From NCBI RefSeq assembly GCF_018687635.1, contig NZ_CP061300.1, positions 868,001 to 932,000 on the forward strand: a DNA stretch of 64,000 bases, read 5' to 3'. Shown piece after piece: positions 1 to 9,709 of the stretch (position 1 is its first letter; the number at the start of each line of letters is the position of its first letter). A program made the position numbers and the translations under genes. This DNA is from Polynucleobacter sp. MWH-Braz-FAM2G (GTDB lineage: Bacteria; Pseudomonadota; Gammaproteobacteria; Burkholderiales; Burkholderiaceae). A model generated the notes under the pieces. The model searched no databases and had not been told where the DNA came from. It saw only the letters and a list, made by a program, of their open reading frames with translations.

Positions 1-2
1 TT

Positions 3-833
3 CATGAATTCATGCGTGAAGTGCATCGTGAATTGCATGAACTTTCTGGCTTATCCGATCCTTTAGATGAGTTATCCAAGAGAATTGCCAATCGCTATCG
101 CTTAATTTGCTTTGATGAATTTCACATCAACGATATCGCTGATGCCATGATTCTCTATCGCTTGCTGAGCGCACTCTTTGCAGATCGTGTGCAGTTTGTA
201 ATGACCTCTAACTATCGTCCAGATCAACTGTACCCCAATGGTTTGCATCGGGATAGGTTATTGCCAGCCATTAAGTTGCTCGAAGAAAAATTAGATGTTC
301 TCAATGTGGATGCCGGCAATGATTACCGTCGTGTTCAAATGGCCCAAGTCGAGGCTTATCTCACGCCAGTGAATGCAGAAACTCAAGCCATCTTAGGTCA
401 AATGTTTCAAACATTGATTGGTAATCAAAAAGAAGCTCGTAATCCAGTGCTGCATATCGAATCTCGTGAGTTGCGTCCTCTGCATATGGCCGATGGCGTA
501 GTGTGGTTTGATTTCAAAACCCTCTGTTGTGGCCCTCGTTCACAAAATGATTACTTAGAGATCGCTAACCAGTTCCATACGGTAATTCTTTCAGGGGTTC
601 CTTATATGCCCCCTAGAATGACAAACGAGGCGCGACGGTTTATTTGGTTAATCGACGTTTTATACGACCATAAAATCAAATTGATCATATCGGCAGAGGT
701 TCCTGCTCCTGATTTGTACACCGAGGGTCAAATTACCGCGGAATTCTCCAGAACCGTGTCGCGCTTGATCGAGATGCAGTCCCGTGACTACTTAGACGCT
801 CCGCGCCGAGTAATTGACACCAGCTTGACCTAA
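3..833 (+). CDS. zapE: Cell division protein ZapE (AFG1-like ATPase), 5'-truncated by window
   Basis: This is the C-terminal part of a ZapE/AFG1-family P-loop ATPase, a cytoplasmic protein associated with the Z-ring. The reading frame is open to the first base, with HEF preceding the first internal Met, so the gene starts upstream of the window. The Walker B region is visible as LICFDEFHINDIADAMI, followed by the sensor-like VMTSNYRPDQLY and the family block NGLHRDRLLPAI. The Walker A motif must lie in the missing N-terminal part. The end is complete, with the family-typical FSRTVSRLIEMQS near the C-terminus. A PHP phosphoesterase gene follows after 9 nt. Confidence 0.93.
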   Translation, partial: HEFMREVHRELHELSGLSDPLDELSKRIANRYRLICFDEFHINDIADAMILYRLLSALFADRVQFVMTSNYRPDQLYPNGLHRDRLLPAIKLLEEKLDVLNVDAGNDYRRVQMAQVEAYLTPVNAETQAILGQMFQTLIGNQKEARNPVLHIESRELRPLHMADGVVWFDFKTLCCGPRSQNDYLEIANQFHTVILSGVPYMPPRMTNEARRFIWLIDVLYDHKIKLIISAEVPAPDLYTEGQITAEFSRTVSRLIEMQSRDYLDAPRRVIDTSLT

Positions 834-842
834 AATAGGGAA

Positions 843-1694
843 ATGAGCAGCTTTTCCCCCTTTAACGCCGACTTGCATTGCCATTCAGTGATCTCTGATG
901 GCACCTTAACGCCTGAAGAATTGGCCGAACGAGCAAAGGCGAATGGAGTTCATTTATGGGCACTGACCGATCATGATGAATTAGGTGGGCAACAGCGCGC
1001 CCGAGAAGCAGCTAAAGCATTAAAAATCGACTATCTAGCAGGTGTAGAAATTTCTGTTACCTACATGGGCGAGACTATTCATATTGTTGGTCTCGGAATT
1101 GACCCACAACACCTAGGAATCATTGAGGGCTTGCGTCGCACACGTGAAGGTCGTGGTAATCGTGCGCATCTTATGGCTGAGCAATTGCTCAAAGTTGGCA
1201 TTCCTGGAGCATATGAGGGCGCACTCCATTTTGCTGGTAATCATGATTTGATTTCCAGGACACACTTTGCGCGTTTTCTTGTAGAGCAGGGCGTCTGCAA
1301 AGATACCGAACATGTATTTAAAAATTATTTAATTGAAGGTAAGCCAGGTTATGTGCCTCATCAGTGGGCTAGCCTAGATGATGCTGTTAAATGGATAAAG
1401 GCGGCAGGGGGTGTTGCGGTAATTGCTCACCCTGGCCGTTACAGTAGGCTCAATGCCATGCAGATGGATGAACTTTACAAGCACTTTAAAGATATTGGGG
1501 GGCTGGCAATTGAGGTGATTACCGGCAGTCACAGCCCTGATCAATATAAAACCTTTGCTAAGATTGCTCAGCAATACGGATTCTTAGCCTCGCGCGGTTC
1601 TGATTTTCATGACCCTAACGAGAGTCATATTGATTTGGGTAATCTGCCACATTTACCTGACCACCTTACACCGGTATGGTCTGCTTTTCATTAA
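843..1694 (+). CDS. rnm: PHP-domain phosphoesterase (RNase AM / 3',5'-nucleotide phosphatase, YciV type)
   Basis: This 283-residue protein has a PHP domain starting with the metal-binding DLHCHSVISDGTLTPEEL and the second cluster ALTDHDELGG. The later metal ligands appear in VIAHPGRY and GSDFHDPNE. Length and motifs match the YciV/RNase AM family, which removes 5' nucleotides from RNA and dephosphorylates 3',5'-nucleoside bisphosphates. That activity is family knowledge and is not shown here. The start ATG lies 9 nt after zapE, and trpS follows after 27 nt, so the genes are probably co-transcribed. Confidence 0.88.
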   Translation: MSSFSPFNADLHCHSVISDGTLTPEELAERAKANGVHLWALTDHDELGGQQRAREAAKALKIDYLAGVEISVTYMGETIHIVGLGIDPQHLGIIEGLRRTREGRGNRAHLMAEQLLKVGIPGAYEGALHFAGNHDLISRTHFARFLVEQGVCKDTEHVFKNYLIEGKPGYVPHQWASLDDAVKWIKAAGGVAVIAHPGRYSRLNAMQMDELYKHFKDIGGLAIEVITGSHSPDQYKTFAKIAQQYGFLASRGSDFHDPNESHIDLGNLPHLPDHLTPVWSAFH

Positions 1695-1721
1695 ACGATT
1701 CATTACATAGAAAAAATACAG

Positions 1722-2924
1722 ATGTTTGCTGAACGTGTTCTCTCTGGCATGCGACCTACCGGTAGCTTGCATCTCGGTCATTACCACGGTGTTTTGAAGA
1801 ACTGGGTTCGCCTGCAGTCCGAATATCCCTGCTTCTTTTTTGTGGCAGATTGGCACGCCTTAACTACCCATTACGAAACACCGGATGTGATCGAGCAATC
1901 TGTGTGGGATATGGTGATTGATTGGTTGGCAACTGGTGTTGATCCAAACCAAGCTACCTTATTTATTCAAAGTAAAGTTCCAGAGCATGCCGAACTTTTC
2001 TTATTGCTTTCCATGGGAACCCCGCTGGGCTGGCTTGAGCGGGTGCCTACCTACAAGGATCAAATTGAAAAGCTAAAGGAAAAAGATCTCCAAACTTATG
2101 GTTTCTTGGGTTATCCATTGCTTCAGGCTGCAGATATTCTGATTTACCGTGCGCAGTTTGTACCAGTTGGCGAAGATCAAGTTCCGCATGTGGAAATGAC
2201 TCGAGAGGTTGCTCGCCGTTTTAATTATTTATATGGACGTGAACCAGGTTTTGAAGAAAAGGCTTTAGAGGCCGTCAAGAAGCTTGGTAGCAAGCGCGCC
2301 AAGATGTACACAGAGTTGCGCGTTGCTTTTCAGGAACGCGGTGATGATGAGGCCTTAGAGCAAGCAAAAGCCTTACTTCAAGAAGCGCAAAGTTTGTCCA
2401 TGGCCGATCGCGAGAGACTTTTTGGGTTTTTGGAGGGGGCTCGCAAAATCATTCTTCCAGAGCCGCAAGCATTGCTGACTACTGCATCGCGTATGCCAGG
2501 AATAGATGGTCAAAAAATGTCGAAGTCCTATGGAAATACGATTAGCATTCGTGAAAATCCAGAAGACGTGATGAAAAAAATTCGGACCATGCCAACGGAT
2601 CCTGCGCGGGTTCGTAGAACAGATGCTGGAGATCCCGCTCGTTGCCCTGTGTGGCAGTTACATACCGTCTATTCCAATGAAGAAACTAAGCAATGGGTGG
2701 ATAAGGGTTGTAAATCAGCCGGGATCGGTTGTCTTGAATGTAAGCAGCCAGTAATTGATGCCATTTTGGCGGAGCAACAGCCTATGTTTGAGCGTGCCCA
2801 AAAATACTTGGATGACCCAAGCCTATTGCGATCCATTATTGCTGATGGTTGCGACAAAGCTCGTAAAGTTGCTCAAGAAACTATGCGCGAGGTCCGAGAA
2901 TCAATGGGTCTTGCCTACGATTAA
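1722..2924 (+). CDS. trpS: Tryptophanyl-tRNA synthetase
   Basis: This class I aminoacyl-tRNA synthetase charges tRNA-Trp in the cytoplasm. The HIGH-like signature is SLHLGHYHG near residue 15, and the KMSKS loop is GQKMSKSYGNT near residue 265. At 400 residues it is longer than the roughly 330-residue E. coli enzyme. The extra length falls between the nucleotide fold and the KMSKS loop, in a charged helical stretch around residues 180-240, and also at the C-terminus; long forms of this kind are common in Burkholderiales. The start is an ATG 27 nt after the PHP gene. Confidence 0.97.
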   Translation: MFAERVLSGMRPTGSLHLGHYHGVLKNWVRLQSEYPCFFFVADWHALTTHYETPDVIEQSVWDMVIDWLATGVDPNQATLFIQSKVPEHAELFLLLSMGTPLGWLERVPTYKDQIEKLKEKDLQTYGFLGYPLLQAADILIYRAQFVPVGEDQVPHVEMTREVARRFNYLYGREPGFEEKALEAVKKLGSKRAKMYTELRVAFQERGDDEALEQAKALLQEAQSLSMADRERLFGFLEGARKIILPEPQALLTTASRMPGIDGQKMSKSYGNTISIRENPEDVMKKIRTMPTDPARVRRTDAGDPARCPVWQLHTVYSNEETKQWVDKGCKSAGIGCLECKQPVIDAILAEQQPMFERAQKYLDDPSLLRSIIADGCDKARKVAQETMREVRESMGLAYD

Positions 2925-2933
2925 GGAATCATC

Positions 2934-3497
2934 TTGTCTGAAGCGCATGAAGTGATTCAGAATGCCTCCGCTTGGGTAAAGCGTTTTGCACCGCTAATAC
3001 CTCAGGATGGGTTGGTTCTTGATCTTGCATGTGGCTCTGGGCGTCATGCCTTGCTATTGGCTGGTATGGGCCACCGAGTGTTAGCGGTTGATCAAGACGT
3101 AGGGGCGGTTGATGCTTTAGGAAATCCTTTAATTGCTTCAAGAAAGCTCGATCTTGAAGGGGAAGAATGGCCGCTTTGGGATTGTGAATTTTCCGCTATC
3201 GTGGTGACCAACTACCTATATCGGCCCCATATTGACCGGCTTCCCAAAATGCTTCAAATAAATGGTGTTTTGATCTACGAAACCTTTGCTCAGGGCAATG
3301 GTGATTTTGGCAAACCCTCAAACCCCAATTTCCTCCTAAATCCTGGGGAATTGCTAACTTTTGCCTCCCGCCATGACCTCAAAGTGGTGGCTTTCGAGGA
3401 TATTTATGTTGACCACCCCAAACCAGCCATGGTTCAGCGCCTGTGTGCTGTAAAAGGTGAGTTAAAACAGCGCATTCCGTTACAATTTCAAGGTTAA
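2934..3497 (+). CDS. Class I SAM-dependent methyltransferase, substrate unknown
   Basis: This 187-residue protein has a Rossmann-type S-adenosylmethionine fold. Motif I is [16 protein letters not shown] (around residues 28-43), and the acidic residue that binds the ribose is in VLAVDQD. The start codon is TTG, 9 nt after the trpS stop. The same trpS-methyltransferase-dapA order is familiar in related genomes, but nothing in the sequence identifies the methyl acceptor. It is probably soluble, since no signal or membrane segment is visible. Confidence 0.85.
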   Translation: MSEAHEVIQNASAWVKRFAPLIPQDGLVLDLACGSGRHALLLAGMGHRVLAVDQDVGAVDALGNPLIASRKLDLEGEEWPLWDCEFSAIVVTNYLYRPHIDRLPKMLQINGVLIYETFAQGNGDFGKPSNPNFLLNPGELLTFASRHDLKVVAFEDIYVDHPKPAMVQRLCAVKGELKQRIPLQFQG

Positions 3498-3523
3498 GAC
3501 AGCTAATAATTGGTGCATATTCA

Positions 3524-4447
3524 GTGACAAATACAGCGCATTCCAAAGGTAGTAAAAAGCCTATTGCTGGCAGCATGCCGGCTATCGTTACGCCGATGTT
3601 TGAGGATGGCAGCTTGGATTACGCCAGCTTGCGTTCTCTATTGGATTGGCATGTAGCCGAAGGTACTGACGGAATTGTGATTGTTGGAACCAGCGGTGAA
3701 TCTCCAACAGTATCAGTTGAGGAGCATTGTGAGCTTATTCGTGTCACTGTAGAGCAGATCGCCGGACGAATTCCAGTAATTGCGGGTACAGGTGGTAACT
3801 CAACGATTGAAGCTATTGAACTAACCCAGTTTGCTAAAAAAGTGGGTGCTGATGCCAGCTTGCAAGTGGTTCCGTATTACAACAAGCCAACTCAAGAAGG
3901 CATGTTTGCTCATTTCAAAAAGATTGCAGAATCAGTAGACTTGCCGGTAATTTTGTACAACGTACCAGGCAGAACAGTTGCGGATTTGGCTGGGGATACT
4001 GTTGTGCGTCTTGCTGGCGTTCCAGGCATTATTGGAATAAAGGAAGCAACGGGCTCTTTGGAGCGTGGCACTCTATTAATTAATGATCTGAAGCGCGCTG
4101 GTCACGAAGAGTTTTCAGTGTTCTCTGGAGATGATTTAACCGCGGCGATGTTGATGCTGATGGGTGGCAAAGGAAATATTTCTGTTACTGCGAATATCGC
4201 TCCACGCTTAATGCATGAGTTATGTGTGGCCGCTATGTCTGATGATGTGAAAAGAACCCGCGAGATTCAATATCAGTTAATTGCAGTACACAAGGCGATG
4301 TTTACAGAGGCCAATCCAATTCCAGTGAAATGGGCTCTGCATGAAATGGGCAAGATCACTGCAGGTATCCGTTTGCCATTAACACCCTTAAGCAATTCCC
4401 TACGTGAGCCCCTCAAGGCAGCGTTGAAACAGGCCAACTTATTATGA
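3524..4447 (+). CDS. dapA: 4-hydroxy-tetrahydrodipicolinate synthase
   Basis: DapA condenses pyruvate with aspartate semialdehyde, the first committed step of the diaminopimelate/lysine pathway. The 307-residue TIM barrel shows the substrate-loop TSGESPTVS (T44-T45 equivalent), the catalytic tyrosine in VPYYNKPTQ and ILYNVPGRT, and the Schiff-base lysine in GIKEATGS. The start is GTG, giving an N-terminal extension of about 12 residues before SMPAIVTPM. The stop overlaps the bamC start by 4 nt, the usual dapA-bamC arrangement. No lysine riboswitch is visible upstream. Confidence 0.97.
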   Translation: MTNTAHSKGSKKPIAGSMPAIVTPMFEDGSLDYASLRSLLDWHVAEGTDGIVIVGTSGESPTVSVEEHCELIRVTVEQIAGRIPVIAGTGGNSTIEAIELTQFAKKVGADASLQVVPYYNKPTQEGMFAHFKKIAESVDLPVILYNVPGRTVADLAGDTVVRLAGVPGIIGIKEATGSLERGTLLINDLKRAGHEEFSVFSGDDLTAAMLMLMGGKGNISVTANIAPRLMHELCVAAMSDDVKRTREIQYQLIAVHKAMFTEANPIPVKWALHEMGKITAGIRLPLTPLSNSLREPLKAALKQANLL

Positions 4448-5592
4448 TGAATTTGCTTCAATTCTCCCGTCGATACTTATCGATTTTGGCATTGGTCTTT
4501 CTTGCTTCTAATTTCTTGGTGGCCTGTAAGTCTGTAACTAGTAACGATACTGTGGACTATAAGAGTGCTGGCGCGGTACGAGGACCTAATTTAGCCTATC
4601 CCCCCGATCTGATTACTGCTCAGGCGGATCGCCGTTATATCGTCCAAGATGGCACAGCAACAATGTCTGAGTACAACGCGGCTGTTAAGAAATCTGCTCA
4701 GATGAGAAGTAATGTCATGACAGGTATTCCTGGCATGCGTATTGCCCGTGATGGTGAGCGCCGCTGGTTGGTGGTTGAAAAGCCAGCGCCTGAGTTATAC
4801 CCACAAGTCAAAGACTTTTGGCAAGAGAATGGCTTTTTGTTGGTTGTAGATTCACCATCTACTGGCATTATGGAGACTGATTGGGCTGAGAATCGCGCGA
4901 AAATTGCGCAAGACTGGATTCGGTCAACCCTAAATAAGGTTCTAGATTCGATTGCCGATACTGGTGAGCGCGATAAATATAAAACCCGTCTTGAGGTTAC
5001 AAAACCTAATGAGACAGAAATTTATATTACGCAAAAGGGTGCATTAGAGAAATGCGTCTCAGACACCACTGGAAACTGTTTATATACCATTTGGACCCCT
5101 CGGCCAAATGATCCAGAGTTAGAGGCGGTATTTTTGGCTCGCCTTATGGAGCGTTTGGGTATGACTCAAGAGCAGGCAAAGGCAATGGTTGCTGCTCCAT
5201 TAGGGCCTAAAACACCTAAGGCAAAACTTGTTGATGATGGACCCAATAAAGCACATATTGATTTGTTAGTTGGTTTTGATCGCTCATGGCGTGATGTTGG
5301 TTTAGCCTTAGATCGTTCTAACTTTACTGTCGAAGATCGTAATCGCTCAAATGGCGTTTACTATGTACGCTATGTCAATCCAAAGGATGTGGGGGACAGC
5401 AAAGGTTTCTTCTCAAACTTGTTTAGTAGCAAAGATGATTCCAGCCTGAAGGCGAAGAAGTACCAAGTGGTACTGAAGAGCACTGGCGAGAATTCTGTAA
5501 GCGTGTATGTGCAGGATGCAGATGGAAAGCCTGAAAACACGCCAGCTGGAGTGCAGTTGTTAACTATCCTAACTGAGCAGCTCTCTAGATAA
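4444..5592 (+). CDS. bamC: Outer membrane assembly lipoprotein BamC (NlpB/DapX)
   Basis: BamC is a lipoprotein subunit of the BAM complex, which inserts beta-barrel proteins into the outer membrane. The N-terminus is a lipoprotein signal with lipobox LVAC at about residues 25-28, followed by a conserved unstructured stretch containing DTVDYKSAG. Two helix-grip domains follow (about residues 90-210 and 260-382), the second containing the [19 protein letters not shown] block. At 382 residues it is a normal length. Its ATG overlaps the dapA stop, so translation is probably coupled. Confidence 0.93.
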   Translation: MMNLLQFSRRYLSILALVFLASNFLVACKSVTSNDTVDYKSAGAVRGPNLAYPPDLITAQADRRYIVQDGTATMSEYNAAVKKSAQMRSNVMTGIPGMRIARDGERRWLVVEKPAPELYPQVKDFWQENGFLLVVDSPSTGIMETDWAENRAKIAQDWIRSTLNKVLDSIADTGERDKYKTRLEVTKPNETEIYITQKGALEKCVSDTTGNCLYTIWTPRPNDPELEAVFLARLMERLGMTQEQAKAMVAAPLGPKTPKAKLVDDGPNKAHIDLLVGFDRSWRDVGLALDRSNFTVEDRNRSNGVYYVRYVNPKDVGDSKGFFSNLFSSKDDSSLKAKKYQVVLKSTGENSVSVYVQDADGKPENTPAGVQLLTILTEQLSR

Positions 5593-5645
5593 GTGAAATT
5601 TAATAAAGAGCTTAATTAAGGATTAATTACAGATCTTGAGCAAAT

Positions 5646-5673
5646 AAAAAAGCCGCTTAAAAGCGGCTTTTTT
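5646..5673. terminator. Bidirectional Rho-independent terminator (bamC / small lipoprotein)
   Basis: A perfect GC-rich hairpin (AGCCGCTT, loop AA, AAGCGGCT) is flanked by A residues on the left and T residues on the right. It therefore terminates both the bamC operon on the plus strand and the convergent lipoprotein gene at 5691-5882 on the minus strand. Confidence 0.9.
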
Positions 5674-5690
5674 ATTGAGCATGAAGAAGA

Positions 5691-5882
5691 TTACTTCTTA
5701 GCGTCGGCAGCTGGAGCAGCAGCAGGAGCAGCTGGAGCAGCAGCAGGAGCTTCGGCAGCTGGAGCAGCAGCAGGAGCAGCTGGAGCAGCAGCAGGGGCTT
5801 CAGCAGGTTTTGCTTCTTCTTTTTTACCGCAAGCGGCCAAAGCGATTGCTAACATTGCAACGAGTACGAGTGACTTCTTCAT
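5691..5882 (-). CDS. Small Ala/Pro-rich lipoprotein
   Basis: This 63-residue protein has a clear lipoprotein signal peptide with lipobox LAAC at about residues 15-18, then a short charged KKEEAK stretch. The rest is a low-complexity Ala/Pro/Glu tail built from a 16-residue unit repeated twice. It is probably a small abundant outer-membrane lipoprotein; similar short 'GKKEEAKPAEAPAA' proteins are common in betaproteobacteria, and their function is unknown. It converges on bamC and shares its terminator. Confidence 0.8.
   Translation of the reverse strand: MKKSLVLVAMLAIALAACGKKEEAKPAEAPAAAPAAPAAAPAAEAPAAAPAAPAAAPAADAKK
5707..5802 (-). repeat. Two-unit 48-bp tandem repeat inside the lipoprotein gene
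   Basis: Two adjacent 48-bp units (5707-5754 and 5755-5802) differ at only two positions by eye. Each unit is made of smaller GCAGCTGGA / GCAGCAGGA sub-repeats. It encodes the Ala/Pro tail and keeps the reading frame, so unit number could vary without disrupting the gene. Confidence 0.85.
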
Positions 5883-5993
5883 TTGTAAATTCCTTTAAAA
5901 AAATTAACAACAATTACCGGTAATTGTTTTTTTGGACCAACCAAGGGATTAACCCTAGGTGATTTCCATTAAAGATTATATCCATCTCTGCAT

Positions 5994-7226
5994 TTAGTCG
6001 TGAAAAATTAGCCAGCCAGCCAAATAAGCCTCAAAGAGTGTCGAATTTTCAAGGTTTTTTAGATTCTTAGCCTTAAGTTGTTTGCGCCCAGCTAAGATCT
6101 GCCACGCCTTGACGCTAGGTAAATCTTGTTCTTCGCACATATTCTCTCCGTTGCAATAGACTTTTTTCCCAAGGCTCAAAATGCGGGTTTGTGGGTGGGG
6201 GATTAGCATTTGGGATTGCAGCATTTTTTTAAATTCTTCAGCGCTGCAGGGTGTCGCTGGGGGGCTAAAGATCGCTTGTTGTTTAGGTTCGGAAAGATAA
6301 GCGGTAATGCCTGGCAGAAAGCTGTCTATGCGGTCTAATTTCAAATCTTGTAGCTTTAACTTGAGCTGCTTGATAAGCTCATCAGGCAATTGCTCTGCGA
6401 AATGGGTTGCCTTTTGTTTGGGGTCTGCAAATTTGTTTTCTAGCTCTGGGATGTCCTCTAGAGATTCAGCGAGGCGCCATAGACCCTCTTGAAGCAATTC
6501 TTTAAAGCTGGGCGAGCGAAACCCAACGGACCAAGTTTGACAGCCTGCATCAAGAGCAACGCCATCATGGGCCACATGTGGGGGCAGATAAAGCATATCG
6601 CCAGGCTCGAGAATCCACTCTTGTTCGGGTTTAAAGTTCTGCAAAATCTTGAGTGGTAGGTGGGGATTTAGGCTGAGATCCTGTTGTTCTGAAATCCTCC
6701 AGCGCCTTCTGCCAGACATTTGAATCAAGAAAACATCGTAGGAATCAAAGTGCGGGCCAACACCGCCTCCAACGCCTGCAATACTGACCATCAAATCATC
6801 TAGGCGTGCATCTGGAATAAATCGAAACCAAGAAAGAATTTTTGCCGCAGCAGGGTGATGCGCTTCCATGCCCTGAAACAGCATTGTCCAGTTAGGCTTT
6901 TCGATGTTGGGGATTTGTTTTTTAAAGAAGGGACCGCTTTCAAAACTCCAAGGTTTGGATCTTACTAAGCGCGATTCGACCTCATCTAGTAGAGCAAATT
7001 TGAGTAATTCCTTTGCGGGAATAGGGCTATCCAATAACGCTCCCTGCGAGGATGAGAGCTTAAATGCCGGTACTGCGCCGCGAACGAGCAAAGGCTTTTT
7101 ATGCCAATAACGCGCCATGAACTGATTGGGGCTAATCTCCCCAAATAAGGCCCAGGGTTCATCCAAAGGGAGTTTGAACGGGGCTTGAGGTGGCTCGTAG
7201 GGTGTGCTCAAGTAAAATGAGGTCAT
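5994..7226 (-). CDS. roxA: Ribosomal protein arginine hydroxylase, JmjC/cupin type (RoxA/YcfD family)
   Basis: This 410-residue 2-oxoglutarate/Fe(II) oxygenase belongs to the family that hydroxylates ribosomal protein L16 in E. coli. The N-terminal GEISPNQFMARYWHKKPLL is the family entry motif. The iron triad is visible as HxD in GPHFDSYDVF (around residue 160) and the distal His in YLPPHVAHDGVA (around residue 220). The C-terminal winged-helix-like part spans about residues 250-410. It is divergent from slyD, and about 33 nt between the two starts must hold both promoters. The L16 substrate is inferred from the family. Confidence 0.88.
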   Translation of the reverse strand: MTSFYLSTPYEPPQAPFKLPLDEPWALFGEISPNQFMARYWHKKPLLVRGAVPAFKLSSSQGALLDSPIPAKELLKFALLDEVESRLVRSKPWSFESGPFFKKQIPNIEKPNWTMLFQGMEAHHPAAAKILSWFRFIPDARLDDLMVSIAGVGGGVGPHFDSYDVFLIQMSGRRRWRISEQQDLSLNPHLPLKILQNFKPEQEWILEPGDMLYLPPHVAHDGVALDAGCQTWSVGFRSPSFKELLQEGLWRLAESLEDIPELENKFADPKQKATHFAEQLPDELIKQLKLKLQDLKLDRIDSFLPGITAYLSEPKQQAIFSPPATPCSAEEFKKMLQSQMLIPHPQTRILSLGKKVYCNGENMCEEQDLPSVKAWQILAGRKQLKAKNLKNLENSTLFEAYLAGWLIFHD

Positions 7227-7259
7227 AAAGAAGTAAGCGCTTAAACTGATTAAAAAAGA

Positions 7260-7877
7260 ATGTTCGACAAATTCCGCATGAAGATTGAAAAAAATACCAT
7301 CGTATCCCTTCGCTACAAGTTAACCGATGCGCAAAATAATGTCATCGAAGAACCAGATTCTCCGATGGTATACCTGCACGGTGGATATGAAGGCACTTTT
7401 CCTAAGATTGAAACCTTGCTTGATGGTCAAGATGTTGGGTATGAAGCCACTATTCAGTTGGAGCCAAACGAGGCATTCGGAGAATACGACCCTGAGCTAT
7501 TAAAGATTGAGCCGCGGACGCGTTTTCCAGAGCCGCTAGAGGTTGGTATGCAATTTGAAGGTGTACCTGATGCTGAAGACGATGCAAATGCCGATGACGC
7601 CGATGCAGAAGATGAGCCTTTGATATACACAGTTACCGATGTCGCGGACAACCAAGTGGTATTGGATGGCAACCATCCATTGGCAGGTATGGCACTACGT
7701 TTTTGGGTTCAAGTAGAAGATGTTCGCGCTGCCACTGAAGATGAAATTGAAAACCGTCATCCAGAAGGTGGCGAGAGTTTTTCCTTTGGCATGCCCAATG
7801 ATGATGGCGACGATGAGGATGATTTCCCTAGTAACTCAATTGGGTCGGGTGATGCAGGGCCACGCACTCTGCATTAA
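7260..7877 (+). CDS. slyD: FKBP-type peptidyl-prolyl isomerase, SlyD-like
   Basis: A folding catalyst of the SlyD type. The FKBP domain starts with IEKNTIVSLRYKLTDAQNN, and an insert-in-flap region follows. The later part is strongly acidic, with a run of Asp/Glu/Ala at about residues 100-122 and another at about 180-195. It lacks the His-rich metal-binding tail of E. coli SlyD. An in-frame ATG at 7278 (MKIEKN) matches the usual family start and is the likelier initiation site; 7260 would add six residues. It is divergent from roxA. Confidence 0.88.
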   Translation: MFDKFRMKIEKNTIVSLRYKLTDAQNNVIEEPDSPMVYLHGGYEGTFPKIETLLDGQDVGYEATIQLEPNEAFGEYDPELLKIEPRTRFPEPLEVGMQFEGVPDAEDDANADDADAEDEPLIYTVTDVADNQVVLDGNHPLAGMALRFWVQVEDVRAATEDEIENRHPEGGESFSFGMPNDDGDDEDDFPSNSIGSGDAGPRTLH

Positions 7878-7931
7878 TAAAAACTTAAACTGAATTCAAA
7901 ACTAATCTAAAGTTAAATAAGACTCAAAACT

Positions 7932-7961
7932 AAAAAGGAATAGCAAATGCTATTCCTTTTT
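7932..7961. terminator. Bidirectional Rho-independent terminator (slyD / cysE)
   Basis: A perfect 14-bp stem, AAAAAGGAATAGCA with its complement and loop AA, followed by T residues. It lies between the convergent slyD and cysE genes and can serve both strands. Confidence 0.85.
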
Positions 7962-7997
7962 TATTTACACTTTGCAGAATTTTATTCCTCAGTTCCT

Positions 7998-8759
7998 TTA
8001 TTCCTTCAGCCATTCCTTAATAGCATCTAGATCTCGCTTCGTATCGCTAGATCCTTCGTCAGTGCTCGCAGGTGTGTTGCTGAGCTTTGCCAAAGCTTTC
8101 TCAAGAGCAGCAATTTTGGCCTCTTGCTCGATGGTTGCATCTATTAGACCTTTAAGGGCCATAGACACCGGATCATCTACGTTTGGTGTTACACCATAAG
8201 CCTGAAAATATTCTTTGGCTTTAATGTCGGCGCTTTGAGGTAAGTCTGGGTGCAAGATACGTGCTGGAATACCAACAGCAGTTGCGCCTGCAGGAATTTC
8301 TTTAAGTACAACCGCATTCGAGCCAACGCGAGCGCCGTCACCTACAGTAAAGCCACCGAGGACTTTTGCGCCAGCACTCACCACCACTCCCTTACCAAGA
8401 GTGGGGTGGCGTTTAATGCCTTTATAGAGTGAGGTTCCGCCCAAAGTGACGCCTTGATAAATCGTGCAGTCATCGCCAATCTCAGTGGTTTCACCAATGA
8501 CGATTCCAAGGCCATGGTCTAAGAAAACTCTGCGACCGATCTTTGCTCCAGGATGAATTTCAATACCCGTCAGAAAGCGTGCAAACATGGAGAGTAAGCG
8601 AGCAATCCATTTGAGACCCATGTTCCACAGAAAGTGAGAGATGCGATGCAACCACACTGCATGAAGACCCTGATAGCAAGTAATGACCTCTAGGCGATTT
8701 CTCGCTGCGGGGTCTCTGGCAATAATGGAGTCGACTTGATCGAAGATGGAATTAGACAT
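7998..8759 (-). CDS. cysE: Serine O-acetyltransferase
   Basis: CysE acetylates L-serine with acetyl-CoA, the first step of cysteine synthesis. The 253-residue protein has an N-terminal helical domain and a left-handed beta-helix of hexapeptide repeats. The signature [20 protein letters not shown] contains the catalytic HPGA, and [18 protein letters not shown] follows. The C-terminal tail after residue 200 is longer and more charged than the helix. It lies 23 nt downstream of trmJ on the same strand, so the two are probably one operon. Confidence 0.95.
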   Translation of the reverse strand: MSNSIFDQVDSIIARDPAARNRLEVITCYQGLHAVWLHRISHFLWNMGLKWIARLLSMFARFLTGIEIHPGAKIGRRVFLDHGLGIVIGETTEIGDDCTIYQGVTLGGTSLYKGIKRHPTLGKGVVVSAGAKVLGGFTVGDGARVGSNAVVLKEIPAGATAVGIPARILHPDLPQSADIKAKEYFQAYGVTPNVDDPVSMALKGLIDATIEQEAKIAALEKALAKLSNTPASTDEGSSDTKRDLDAIKEWLKE

Positions 8760-8782
8760 GACTTGATTTTAACGGGATGTGT

Positions 8783-9538
8783 CTATTTTCTCAGGAGCAT
8801 CTGCTTGGCGATGCCGCGCAAAAGGTCAATTTCTTCTTTATGAAGGCGACTGCGAGCAAAGAGGGCTTGGATGCGGGGCATTAATTTTTTGGGATTTGCA
8901 GGGTCTAAGTAGCCGATTGCCTCTAAACCTTGGCGCCAATGTTCCAACATTGCGCTGACGGCTGCGGGATCAGCAAAATCAGCCATGCTTTCTTGTCTAG
9001 GCGCGGCATTGTGATTGTCTAGGCTTTGGCAAAGCGTTGATCTGAGGGTATAGGCGCACACCATGAGAGCCTGGGCTAGATTTAAGGATGGATAGGCGGG
9101 ATTCGCCTCTAACCAGACTCGGTGGGTGCACAAAGATAGATGCTCATTCTCTAAGCCAGTTCTTTCAGGTCCGAAGAGGAGGGCAACCTTTTTGTTTTCG
9201 CCAACCATTTCAGCGATTAAAGAACGGGCATCCTCCCAATTAAGAGCAGGGGGACCAAATTCTCGATCTCGGCTAGTGAGACCCAATACTAGCGAGCACC
9301 CTTTAACTGCAGCGGCCAAAGATACGTCTTCGGTCGCGCTTTCTAAGATGTCTGCGGCACCACTTGCTAGGGCGATAGCCTCATCGTGGGAAGCAATTCC
9401 CTTGATCTTGGGGTTAATGAGGCGTAAGTCACTAAAACCCATGGTTTTGAGGGCGCGCGCTGCCGATCCAACGTTGCCAGGATGGCTGGTTTCCACCAAA
9501 GTCCAGCGAATTAATTGAAATTGTTCGATATTCATCAA
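8783..9538 (-). CDS. trmJ: tRNA (Cm32/Um32) methyltransferase TrmJ, SPOUT family
   Basis: This 251-residue SpoU/SPOUT enzyme is of the TrmJ type, which 2'-O-methylates position 32 of several tRNAs. The family motifs are SHPGNVGSAARALKTMG near the N-terminus, VALLFGPERTGLEN (motif 2) and the knot-forming PSLNLAQALMVCAYTL (motif 3). The C-terminal extension after residue 170 is typical of TrmJ. Its start reads ATGATG, so either Met may be used. It precedes cysE, an arrangement often seen in betaproteobacteria. Confidence 0.92.
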   Translation of the reverse strand: MMNIEQFQLIRWTLVETSHPGNVGSAARALKTMGFSDLRLINPKIKGIASHDEAIALASGAADILESATEDVSLAAAVKGCSLVLGLTSRDREFGPPALNWEDARSLIAEMVGENKKVALLFGPERTGLENEHLSLCTHRVWLEANPAYPSLNLAQALMVCAYTLRSTLCQSLDNHNAAPRQESMADFADPAAVSAMLEHWRQGLEAIGYLDPANPKKLMPRIQALFARSRLHKEEIDLLRGIAKQMLLRK

Positions 9539-9709
9539 TGCCTAGAGGGTTCAGCGTGGCGGAAAGTGGAGAAGATATAAATGGTGGGTAATGGGGTTAT
9601 TGGCCCTAATCGTTTAGAATCAACCTGTTAGCTTCGTATTGTCATGCAATTTACCTCAATTGTTGGCGTTACAAGGGGCTTGTTCTTATTTAATTTGTCC
9701 ATCAATACT

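Noticed and set aside
5707..5802. Possible CRISPR or intergenic repeat
   Set aside because: It is a coding tandem repeat without unique spacers.
9126..9518. 130-codon plus-strand frame opposite trmJ
   Set aside because: Antisense to a well-conserved gene, with Ser/Arg-rich composition typical of a shadow frame.
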